From Candidatus Symbiothrix sp. (GTDB lineage Bacteria; Bacteroidota; Bacteroidia; Bacteroidales; Azobacteroidaceae): a stretch of DNA of 39,794 nucleotides. The notes below the pieces were generated by a model that was not told the origin of the DNA, ran no database searches, and was given only the letters and a program-made list of their open reading frames with translations. The stretch spans positions 1 through 39,794 of the forward strand of contig JAITNQ010000143.1 in the NCBI GenBank assembly GCA_031290435.1. The letters are read 5' to 3'. Position numbers and translations under genes: made by a program. The stretch's first letter is position 1. Every line of letters starts with the position of its first letter. Positions 18,078 to 26,255 of this stretch are shown one piece after another.

Positions 18078-18800
18078 ATGCTATACAGATATAAAATTAA
18101 AGGTATAATTTTTGATTACGGTGCAACCATAGATACCAATGGGATGCATTGGGCGGAAGTGTTATGGGATGCATACGTCAAAAACGGCGTACCGGTAGAT
18201 AAGTCTCAGTTCAGAGAGGCATACGTATATGCTGAGCGTTACCTGGCGCTTCATCCGGTCATCCGCCCATGGTTTACTTTTAAAGATGTTCTGCTGTCGA
18301 AAACGGAAATACAGTTAAAATGGCTTGTTGAACAATTTTTTTTGCCAAAAGATACAGATTCTTTGGCATATTCGCTTGCTATTTCAAATCAATGTTATAA
18401 CTTTGCCACCGTTGTGCTTGAAAAAGCAAGGCCTGTTTTAAAAAAACTGGCTTCACTTTATCCTCTGGCATTGGTTTCCAATTTTTACGGGAATATAGAG
18501 ACCGTTCTGAAGGATTTTGACCTAAGTGTTTATTTTACAGATATAATCGAATCCGCAGCGGTCGGGATTCGTAAACCGGATCCTGCAATATTTGCCTTGG
18601 GTGCGAAAGTTTTGAAATTGAATCCGGAGGAAATAGTCGTCATCGGCGACTCTTATAAGAAAGATATTCTTCCGGCAGCGAGTATAGGTTGCCAGACAAT
18701 CTGGCTTCGGGGAGTCGGCTGGGAGTCGGATAACTCTCCGGGCGAAAGTGCGAGTGCGGTGATAGATGATTTCGGAACACTGTGGGAGATTTTTGCTTAG
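18078..18800 (+). CDS. HAD-superfamily hydrolase
   Basis: 240 aa. 'IKGIIFDYGATIDTNG' (motif I, DYGAT), 'LALVSNFYGN', 'KPDPAIFALGAK...VVIGDSYKKDILPAASIG'. Confidence 0.85.
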   Translation: MLYRYKIKGIIFDYGATIDTNGMHWAEVLWDAYVKNGVPVDKSQFREAYVYAERYLALHPVIRPWFTFKDVLLSKTEIQLKWLVEQFFLPKDTDSLAYSLAISNQCYNFATVVLEKARPVLKKLASLYPLALVSNFYGNIETVLKDFDLSVYFTDIIESAAVGIRKPDPAIFALGAKVLKLNPEEIVVIGDSYKKDILPAASIGCQTIWLRGVGWESDNSPGESASAVIDDFGTLWEIFA

Positions 18801-18883
18801 TATACTATAAGGAGTGAATTAAAAAAACGACTGATGTTGTTTTTCAGCCGCTAAAATATAAGTAATATATAAATAAATTGTTT

Positions 18884-20182
18884 ATGGAAAAAGTACAAGT
18901 GAAGGAAGCTAAAGGTAAACTTGGCGTCCTTGTTATTGGCGTTGGTGGCGCTGTCGCTACTACATTTATAGCCGGAACAATGATTTCCCGGAAGGGTGCA
19001 GGTGTGCCGGTTGGTTCTATATCTCAATTAGCTACGATCCGTTTGGGGAAAAGAGAGGAAAATCGTTTCCCTAAAATAAAGGACGTTGTGCCTTTGGCGG
19101 ATCTTAACGATATCGTTTTCGGAGGATGGGACATTTTTGAAGATGACGCTTATGCTGCGGCGCGTCATGCGGAAGTTTTAACTGTCGAGGATTTGGACAA
19201 AGTGAAAGACGAATTGCAGGTAATCAAACCGATGAAGGCCGTCTTCGACCAGGATTTTGTAAAAAGACTGCACGGAACTTGGGTAAAAGAAGCGCCCACT
19301 AAATGGGATTTGAAAGAAGCGGTGCGTAAAGATATTCGCGATTTCAAAGTCAATAACCGGCTTGATAGAGTAGTTTGTATCTGGTGTGGAAGTACGGAAG
19401 TCTTTACTAAAATCAGCGATGTACATAAAACGCTTCCGGCTTTGCAACAAGCCTTGCAAGAAAACAATCCGGAAATAGCGCCATCTATGATTTATGCCTA
19501 TGCAGCTTTGGAAGAAGGCGTTCCTTATATCAATGGCGCCCCGAATCTGACGGTGGATATGCCTGCTATTTGGGATTTTGCAGCACAGCAACAAGTTCCT
19601 ATCTGCGGAAAAGACTTTAAAACAGGGCAAACCATGATGAAGACGGTTATCTCTCCCATGTTGAAAACCCGTATGCTTGGTTTGAGCGGCTGGTTCTCTA
19701 CCAATATTTTGGGTAACCGCGATGGAGAAGTTTTAGACGATCCCGGATCGTTCAAGACAAAGGAAGAATCCAAACTTTCGGTTATCGACAATATTTTGCA
19801 GCCGGATCTTTATCCGCAGCTTTATGGCAATATCTTCCATAAAGTGCGCATCAATTATTACCCGCCGCGCAAAGACAATAAGGAAGGCTGGGACAATATT
19901 GATATCTTCGGTTGGTTGGGTTATCCAATGCAGTTGAAACTAGACTTTCTTTGCCGGGACTCCATTCTGGCAGCTCCGCTTTGCTTGGATTTGGTTTTGT
20001 TCACTGATTTGTCTAAACGCGCCGGTTTCAGTGGCATCCAATCCTGGTTGTCTTTCTATTTCAAGAGTCCTATGCACGATGATGAACATATTGCGGAACA
20101 CGATTTGTTTATCCAGTACATTAAACTGAAAAATACCTTGCGTCAGATAATTGGAGAAGAAACCATTGATTTCATTGATTGA
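18884..20182 (+). CDS. myo-Inositol-1-phosphate synthase
   Basis: 432 aa. 'GVLVIGVGGAVATTFIAGTMISRKG', 'NGAPNLTVDMPAIWDFA', 'GKDFKTGQTMMKTVISPMLKTRMLGLSGWFSTNILGNRDG'. ATG at 18884 is preferred over the TTG at 18878. Confidence 0.9.
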   Translation: MEKVQVKEAKGKLGVLVIGVGGAVATTFIAGTMISRKGAGVPVGSISQLATIRLGKREENRFPKIKDVVPLADLNDIVFGGWDIFEDDAYAAARHAEVLTVEDLDKVKDELQVIKPMKAVFDQDFVKRLHGTWVKEAPTKWDLKEAVRKDIRDFKVNNRLDRVVCIWCGSTEVFTKISDVHKTLPALQQALQENNPEIAPSMIYAYAALEEGVPYINGAPNLTVDMPAIWDFAAQQQVPICGKDFKTGQTMMKTVISPMLKTRMLGLSGWFSTNILGNRDGEVLDDPGSFKTKEESKLSVIDNILQPDLYPQLYGNIFHKVRINYYPPRKDNKEGWDNIDIFGWLGYPMQLKLDFLCRDSILAAPLCLDLVLFTDLSKRAGFSGIQSWLSFYFKSPMHDDEHIAEHDLFIQYIKLKNTLRQIIGEETIDFID

Positions 20183-20185
20183 AAA

Positions 20186-21013
20186 GTGAAGGAAAAATTA
20201 ATAGATTTGGAGGTGTTTCAGAACGCCTCCTCTATTTTTAAAAAGCCTTATGGCCCGTTTTTGGCTAAGTGTATCACGAAAATCGCCGCTTTTGACAAGG
20301 TAAACCGGGTGTATGATTCCGGTAAATATAAGACCGGAACCGCTATTGAAGATGCCATGATTGATGGTCTGGGCATCACGAAAATAGTTCATAATATAGA
20401 CGTACTCAGGCAATTCGAAGGAAAACCTTTCATCACGGTATCCAATCACCCTTATGGACATATAGACGGAATCATGTTGATTGGTGAAGTGGCCAAGATC
20501 AGGCCGGACTTTAAGGTAATGGTGAATTGGATGTTGGGTTTGATTGATGTTATGGCCGATCATTTCGTAGGAGTCAATCCGTATCGTTCGGATACTTCGA
20601 AGAAGTCGAGCCTTTCCGGTGTGAAAGAATGTTTAGCGCACTTGCAATCGAATCATCCCTTGGGATTTTTTCCGGCAGGAGCCGTTTCCAAGAATATAGG
20701 CGGTAACAAAATCAAGGATAGAGAATGGCAGGATGGCGTGATTAAACTAATTCAGAAAGCCAATGTGCCGGTAATTCCCGTCTATATATCAGGTCAAAAT
20801 TCTTGGTTTTTCAATTTTTTGGACAAGATAGACTGGCGCATCCGAACCATCCGTTTGTGTCATGAATTGGACACAAAAAGAGGAAAAACAATAAATTTGA
20901 TATTTGGAGATCCTATTTTCCCGCAAGAACAACAAAAAATGCAAAATGTAAAGTTGTTTTCACAGTTTTTGCAGAATAAAACGTATGAATTAGCTATTAA
21001 ATCGAATCAATAA
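20186..21013 (+). CDS. 1-acyl-sn-glycerol-3-phosphate acyltransferase-like (PlsC family) protein
   Basis: 275 aa, GTG start. 'FITVSNHPYGHIDGIML' (NHxxxxD-type variant), 'HPLGFFPAGAVSKN', 'VPVIPVYISGQNS'. Confidence 0.75.
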   Translation: MKEKLIDLEVFQNASSIFKKPYGPFLAKCITKIAAFDKVNRVYDSGKYKTGTAIEDAMIDGLGITKIVHNIDVLRQFEGKPFITVSNHPYGHIDGIMLIGEVAKIRPDFKVMVNWMLGLIDVMADHFVGVNPYRSDTSKKSSLSGVKECLAHLQSNHPLGFFPAGAVSKNIGGNKIKDREWQDGVIKLIQKANVPVIPVYISGQNSWFFNFLDKIDWRIRTIRLCHELDTKRGKTINLIFGDPIFPQEQQKMQNVKLFSQFLQNKTYELAIKSNQ

Positions 21014-21855
21014 TGAATAGAGAAGATGCTGTTGTTTCCGGACAAACAAGGCCTCAAATGAATTCCGATACTGTTTGGGAAAGTTTTTATTTCCCAGCGG
21101 AATATTGTTTTGAGAATGCAAACAATCATGACCCTTTCATTTTCTTTGTAATAGAAGGTAAAATCAATGTTTTTATCAATGATGTGACTAAATGTACCAT
21201 GCATTCGAAAGAGATGTTTTTGGTTCCGGATAGCGCTTCATTTAAAATAATTACCTCCGAACCCACTCAGTTGATGATTTGTCTGATTCCTCTTGAATTT
21301 TTGTTTTCAGTGCAAAATTTGATTAGCAAATTAGTGCGTCAATTTGAAAGCGGCCAAGAAGCGTTCGAAAAATTAACAGTAAAAAAGACTATTTTACATT
21401 TTTTATCATTATTAGATACCTGTATCAAAGAAGATTGTAATTCTGATTATTTTTTCGGACTAAAGAGACAAGAATTGTTTGTTCTTTTGTTTTTTTACTA
21501 CAAAAATGAGGATTTGTCTTCTTTTTTCAGTCATATTTTGTCTAAAAATCTTCAATTTGTAAAATTTGTGATGGATAATTATTTAGCTGTCAAAAATGTT
21601 CAAGAATTGGCCATTGTAGCGAATTATTCTACATCCGGTTTTATCAAGAAATTCACAAAATATTTCAATGAGCCACCTTATCAATGGATTCAGAAACAGA
21701 AAGCTAAGCATATTTTAGTAGAGATTGGTCAAGGGATAAAATCTTTGCAGGAGATTGCAAGCGAATATAAATTTTCCTCGTATCAGCATTTTTCCGAATT
21801 TTGCAAAAAACAATTTGGGTTTCCGCCAACAGAGCTTTCAAAAAAATGGAAATAA
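21013..21855 (+). CDS. AraC-family transcriptional regulator
   Basis: 280 aa. C-terminal double HTH 'VQELAIVANYSTSGFIKKFTKYFNEPPYQWIQKQKAKHILVEIGQGIKSLQEIASEYKFSSYQHFSEFCKKQFGFPPTELSKKW'. Confidence 0.88.
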   Translation: MNREDAVVSGQTRPQMNSDTVWESFYFPAEYCFENANNHDPFIFFVIEGKINVFINDVTKCTMHSKEMFLVPDSASFKIITSEPTQLMICLIPLEFLFSVQNLISKLVRQFESGQEAFEKLTVKKTILHFLSLLDTCIKEDCNSDYFFGLKRQELFVLLFFYYKNEDLSSFFSHILSKNLQFVKFVMDNYLAVKNVQELAIVANYSTSGFIKKFTKYFNEPPYQWIQKQKAKHILVEIGQGIKSLQEIASEYKFSSYQHFSEFCKKQFGFPPTELSKKWK

Positions 21856-21952
21856 GGAAAAAAATTACTAATTCGGCCTATCAATATTTGACAAGGTAAA
21901 AATATATGTCATACAGGTAATATTTTATGAATGAATGTTGCATAAATACACT

Positions 21953-21960
21953 TATCTTTG
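21953..21960 (+). promoter_or_regulatory. Candidate -7 element TATCTTTG upstream of the exopolysaccharide locus
   Basis: TAnnTTTG match 62 nt upstream of the ATG at 22023; -33 box not evident. Confidence 0.45.
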
Positions 21961-22022
21961 TAGCGTTTCTGAAAGAACATTCGTAGTTATTTTATTTTTT
22001 ATTTTTCATTAATAATAAAATT

Positions 22023-22304
22023 ATGGTAAAACAGACATCATTTGCTCATCAAAAGAGCGTTTTGGAACAGTTTCTATCAGTGCTTTCCGGTTTTGAAAAT
22101 GAACTCAAAGGGCTGGTTAGCAGGTATGAGCAAGGTATAGAGTCTTTGTATGAAGAAGAAGGTTTGATGACGGAAGTTTATGAAGACTACCGAGAAGCGT
22201 ATTTGCTCACGATGAAAGCTTCTTTATCAGAGTTACTTACAAGAATACAAGAAGAAGATATTCCTTTTGTAGAAAAAGAAATAGATTTTATTTCTTCGCG
22301 TTAG
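22023..22304 (+). CDS. Small uncharacterised helical/coiled-coil protein
   Basis: 93 aa ORF directly after a promoter-like element and before the HU-like gene; no family recognised. Confidence 0.6.
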   Translation: MVKQTSFAHQKSVLEQFLSVLSGFENELKGLVSRYEQGIESLYEEEGLMTEVYEDYREAYLLTMKASLSELLTRIQEEDIPFVEKEIDFISSR

Positions 22305-22332
22305 TGTTCACGTTTTTGATAAATTTTTCTGA

Positions 22333-23337
22333 ATGTTAAAAGAAAGTCAAATAGGAGCGGGTCTCTTCCCTGAAATAGAGATCACGATTGTTGATGCCCT
22401 GTTAAAAGGGGAAAAGGTGGTAATTCCGGATTTTGGATATTTGGAATCAAGATTATTATCCGGTAGACGTACTGTTTTATTTAAATCGGAAAATTTGACG
22501 GATTCTTCTGATAAACAGGCATTTGGAACTACAGAAAGTGAGCAGAAAAGTTTCTTTACGGCAATATCTAAATTTATTTCAGCGCCCTTAAAAGAGGGTA
22601 AAGTTGTTTCTTTATCGAAAGTTGGTGTTTTTCGTCCGGTAAAAAAAGGGGATGAAGATGTAAAGATTGCCTTTACGCCCTCAACTTTCCTTCGGCAACA
22701 ATTGAATGGAGGAGAAGTGGTGAATCGGCCTGTTGTAGCGGGAATTCTTCCTGCTGCTAAAAATGTAGAAGTTTCATCTCCTCCGGTGGCAGATAAGGAT
22801 AAGGTTGTAAGTGCAGATTCTGCAAAACCGCTTACGAAGACAAGCGAAAAAAAGGTAGAAATACAAACGGGTGAAAATTCGGAAAAACCTGCGCATAAAG
22901 AAACGCCTTCTAAAGCGCCGCAACGTGGACCGGCCAAAGTAGGAGATGTTATTGTTCCGCAGGAAGAAACGCCTGTCTCAAACCGGAAAAATAATAATAT
23001 AGCAGGCTGGTCGATTGGTGCTATTCTTGTTTTTGCATTTATATTTATTCTATTAGGCAGAAGTAAATCTTCTGATGAACTGCAGCCTATTTTAACCTCG
23101 CAGTCGGAGTATGTAAATTTGCCTGCTATTTCAGAGCAGCATTATGGTAATCGTGCTTTTTGGGTGTATATTTTTGAAGCGAATAAAAATAAACTTATAT
23201 CACCGGTAAACATACCTAAAAATGTGGTGATAAGTATTCCTGATTTAGTAGAATTTGGCGTTGATGTTAGAGATAGTGCAGAAATACAGAGAGCTAATAT
23301 AAGAGCTAAAATAATATTGGAACAAATAAATAATTAA
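22333..23337 (+). CDS. HU-like (CCDC81-type prokaryotic HU) protein with one TM segment and a LysM-like C-terminus
   Basis: 334 aa. N-terminus 'EIEITIVDALLKGEKVVIPDFGYLESR' and 'LKEGKVVSLSKVGVFRPVKKG'; TM 'AGWSIGAILVFAFIFILLG'; C-terminus 'LPAISEQHYGNRAFWVYIFEANKNKLISPVNIPKNVVISIPDL'. Confidence 0.65.
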   Translation: MLKESQIGAGLFPEIEITIVDALLKGEKVVIPDFGYLESRLLSGRRTVLFKSENLTDSSDKQAFGTTESEQKSFFTAISKFISAPLKEGKVVSLSKVGVFRPVKKGDEDVKIAFTPSTFLRQQLNGGEVVNRPVVAGILPAAKNVEVSSPPVADKDKVVSADSAKPLTKTSEKKVEIQTGENSEKPAHKETPSKAPQRGPAKVGDVIVPQEETPVSNRKNNNIAGWSIGAILVFAFIFILLGRSKSSDELQPILTSQSEYVNLPAISEQHYGNRAFWVYIFEANKNKLISPVNIPKNVVISIPDLVEFGVDVRDSAEIQRANIRAKIILEQINN

Positions 23338-23346
23338 ATAAAAAAG

Positions 23347-25017
23347 ATGAATATGAAAAAATTGTTTACTATTTTATTATCATCGCTGTTTATCACGAAT
23401 TTGCTGGGACAAGTTCCTGTAGCAGTATTAGGAGATGTGTATGTTGCCGGTGGTGGCAAAATGTTATCCGAAGGTCCTGTTCATGTTCGTGCTACAGCGA
23501 CAGCAAATGGGAGGATAAATAATGAGGCAAGTGCTACTTTGTCTTTTAAAGACAGTCTTATCTTGTATTCTAATAATGATCGGGATGGTCTTCTCTTGAA
23601 TAAAGGAGCCAAAACCGCAATTACAATAGGGGGGCCCGTTCTTGTCCGTAAACTTTTTACCGGGTATGATGACGGTGGATGGCATCCTGTTTCTTTTCCT
23701 TTCGATGTAGAGTTTAATAACGTTTATCAGCCGAATGGGGATCCAGCCTACCTTGGCCGTGACTACCCAACTACTGCCCACTATTGGGTTTCTGAATTCG
23801 ATACGGTGAACAGGGCTAATGAAGGCCTAACTACCGAAAATTGGATATGGCTTCCTAATACTACAGCAAAACTGAACAAGGGCATTGGATACAGAATTAC
23901 AAGAGACGTATTGTATGGCGGCGCTGTGGATCAGGAATTAGATTTTGTTATTAAAACTGCTGATGTGGATACATTATTTAATAACACTGTTGCTTTTAAG
24001 TCTAAGAAACTTTCTTATGCAGATGGAAAAGGAGGATTAGACGAATGGATAGGTAATAGAGGCTGGAATATTATAGGAGGGCTTAATGCTTCTTCTTTTC
24101 TACTGGATAAAGATAATGTAGGAGCGTACACAGGCATTATTTACTATTGGAATACTGTAGCTAATCACTATGAAGATATTCTGATTAATCCTATTTCAAC
24201 AGAATTCGCTATACTTTCTCCTTATGTTCCTTTTTATGTTCAGACTGATGGCTTAGGTAAATTTTTTGAGTTCAAGACGACCGGTTTAACTTTGGATAAT
24301 GGAACTACCGGTTTCCGTTCTATAGAACAAGTGGAAGACGCCACAAGTGATGTTTTATATCTTGCCGTTTCAGACAATAAGAATAATTTTGGACGGATAT
24401 ATTTAATGCTTTCGGATACTTATGATGAAAATTTCAAACCGGGAGAAGATGCATTAAAATTAGCTACGACCCATCCTCTTTCACCTGTATTATGGAGCTT
24501 GCATACCGAAAACGGGAAAATTACGCCTTTGGTGCTAAATAGTTTGCCGCGTGTTAACGGTACGCGTGAACTCAAATTGGGATTATCCGTTCCTGCTGCC
24601 GGTGAATATACTTTTGATTTGAGAGACTTGGTGAATAATAAAGTCCGCTCGGCGCTCTTGTTGGACAAAGAAACCAATAAACAAACAGAGTTGTTGGCTT
24701 CACCGTATTCTTTCCGGACAAGCGGATCGGCATTGTTAGAAAATCGTTTCGTTTTGTATATAAACAAGGTATCTACGGCTATTGATCAACCGGGCATTCC
24801 TGAGACTGCGGTTTATGCTTATACCAACAATAATGTTTTAACAGTTAAAAACTTACTTGTAGGGAATAAGGTTCAGGTATCCGACTTGACAGGGCGTTCT
24901 ATTGCAACAGGTGTTACTACTGGAAGTGAATTTTCAGTTCTATTGGTGCAGAAAGGTGTTTATATTGTCAACGTTATAGGTGAAAAAGCGACGGTGTTGA
25001 AAGTTTTGAATAAATAA
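23347..25017 (+). CDS. Secreted protein with T9SS type A-like C-terminal sorting domain
   Basis: 556 aa. Signal peptide (MKKLFTILLSSLFITNLLGQ). C-terminal 'VYAYTNNNVLTVKNLLVGNKVQVSDLTGRSIATGVTTGSEFSVLLVQKGVYIVNVIGEKATVLKVLNK' resembles Por_Secre_tail. Confidence 0.65.
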   Translation: MNMKKLFTILLSSLFITNLLGQVPVAVLGDVYVAGGGKMLSEGPVHVRATATANGRINNEASATLSFKDSLILYSNNDRDGLLLNKGAKTAITIGGPVLVRKLFTGYDDGGWHPVSFPFDVEFNNVYQPNGDPAYLGRDYPTTAHYWVSEFDTVNRANEGLTTENWIWLPNTTAKLNKGIGYRITRDVLYGGAVDQELDFVIKTADVDTLFNNTVAFKSKKLSYADGKGGLDEWIGNRGWNIIGGLNASSFLLDKDNVGAYTGIIYYWNTVANHYEDILINPISTEFAILSPYVPFYVQTDGLGKFFEFKTTGLTLDNGTTGFRSIEQVEDATSDVLYLAVSDNKNNFGRIYLMLSDTYDENFKPGEDALKLATTHPLSPVLWSLHTENGKITPLVLNSLPRVNGTRELKLGLSVPAAGEYTFDLRDLVNNKVRSALLLDKETNKQTELLASPYSFRTSGSALLENRFVLYINKVSTAIDQPGIPETAVYAYTNNNVLTVKNLLVGNKVQVSDLTGRSIATGVTTGSEFSVLLVQKGVYIVNVIGEKATVLKVLNK

Positions 25018-25109
25018 ATCTTAGATAACGATGCATTTATTCGGGCTTGGAATATAAATTAACAAATCAATTGTATAAACAAAATACTATATATAAAATT
25101 TTTTAAAAA

Positions 25110-25412
25110 ATGAAACTAAAATCAATCATATTAATTTTAACTCTTTTATTTTTGATCTCAGGGTCAACGAGTGCACAAGGTATATTCAGTAAGAAGACTG
25201 ATGAAAGTTCTTCGTCAACAACATCTACGCGAGGAGATGTTACGAATACGTTAGGAGGAGGACTCCGTGCACCTTCTAATCCCGGCGGTTCACAACCTGA
25301 CCCGGGATCAGATGAAAACACACCTATAGGTGAAGGGCTGACTATCTTGATTATCTTGGCAGGAGGATATGTTATTCTTAAAAGAAATGTACGGAAATCG
25401 CATGAAAATTAA
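25110..25412 (+). CDS. Small secreted protein with Ser/Thr/Gly/Pro-rich linker and C-terminal hydrophobic-plus-basic tail
   Basis: 100 aa. Signal peptide (MKLKSIILILTLLFLISGSTSAQ), low-complexity middle, 'PIGEGLTILIILAGGYVILKRNVRKSHEN'. Confidence 0.6.
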   Translation: MKLKSIILILTLLFLISGSTSAQGIFSKKTDESSSSTTSTRGDVTNTLGGGLRAPSNPGGSQPDPGSDENTPIGEGLTILIILAGGYVILKRNVRKSHEN

Positions 25413-26235
25413 AACGAATATTTTTTTCTTTTTTGCCATCCTGATTTTGGTTACCTCTTGCGGTACATCCAAGAGAATACCTTTGTTTCAATTAGGAGAC
25501 GATGAGAAAAGTGACAATGCCTGGATTTCTTACTACGAAAAGAATCCCATTCGCTTAAAACCGGGAGATGTTTTAGGTATTTCTGTTAATGTATTGGGTG
25601 AACCGAAAGTCGGTGCAAATTTCAACTTGCCGCTTATACCGCTTGCAACAACGGAGAATAGCTCTGAAAGTAGTTCTGTTGATCAGGGAATGGGGCGGCA
25701 ATCATTTTTGATTGATGAAAACGGGGAAATTGACTTTCCCGAATTGGGAAGAGTAAAAGTCGGCGGTTACACCCAGACGGAGTTGGAGCGACATCTTAAA
25801 GCATTGCTTGTTAAGGATTTGTTACAAGGCGAAAATGCGCCTTTAATAACCGTACGTTTGTTGAGTTTCAGGTTGTATTTTATGGGAGAGGTTGGTTCTC
25901 CGGGTTGGAAAACTGTACCGTCGGAGATGAATCATATAAATATCTTGGAAGCTTTATCTTTAGCCGGTGATATCACCTTATATGGAAGGCGGGATGCAGT
26001 AAAGGTTACCAGGCGCTTACCGGATGGATCTTATGTGATGAAAGTTTTGGATGTAGGCCATATGGATGTAGTTTCTTCTCCTGATTTTTATCTCCAACAA
26101 GGAGACATGATTTATGTGGAACCGGTTAAGGCGAAAACCCATGAAGTAGATATCAGTCCGCGCTTTAATTTTGTTATATCCCTGACAACTTTTGTGTTAG
26201 GTATAACATCATTTGTATTAGCGATTAGTAGATAA
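25402..26235 (+). CDS. wza: Polysaccharide export lipoprotein (Wza family)
   Basis: Lipoprotein signal 'FFFFAILILVTSCG'; Poly_export motifs 'IRLKPGDVLGISVNVLGEP' and 'FLIDENGEIDFPELGRVKVGGYTQTELE'; SLBB-like 'GEVGSPGWKTVPSEMNHINILEALSLAGDITLYGRRDAVKVTR'. ATG at 25402 fits the signal peptide better than 25369. Confidence 0.88.
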   Translation: MKIKTNIFFFFAILILVTSCGTSKRIPLFQLGDDEKSDNAWISYYEKNPIRLKPGDVLGISVNVLGEPKVGANFNLPLIPLATTENSSESSSVDQGMGRQSFLIDENGEIDFPELGRVKVGGYTQTELERHLKALLVKDLLQGENAPLITVRLLSFRLYFMGEVGSPGWKTVPSEMNHINILEALSLAGDITLYGRRDAVKVTRRLPDGSYVMKVLDVGHMDVVSSPDFYLQQGDMIYVEPVKAKTHEVDISPRFNFVISLTTFVLGITSFVLAISR

Positions 26236-26255
26236 AGTTATATTATAAGTAATCA

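Noticed and set aside
18801-18883. Imperfect stem CGACTGA/TCAGCCG before the inositol-phosphate synthase gene
   Set aside because: Only 7-bp arms with a mismatch and no T-run on the appropriate side; not convincing as terminator or riboswitch.
22347-22937. 196-aa minus-strand ORF opposite the HU-like gene
   Set aside because: Fully antisense to a gene with clear domain signals; low-complexity Ser/Thr/Pro content typical of shadow ORFs.
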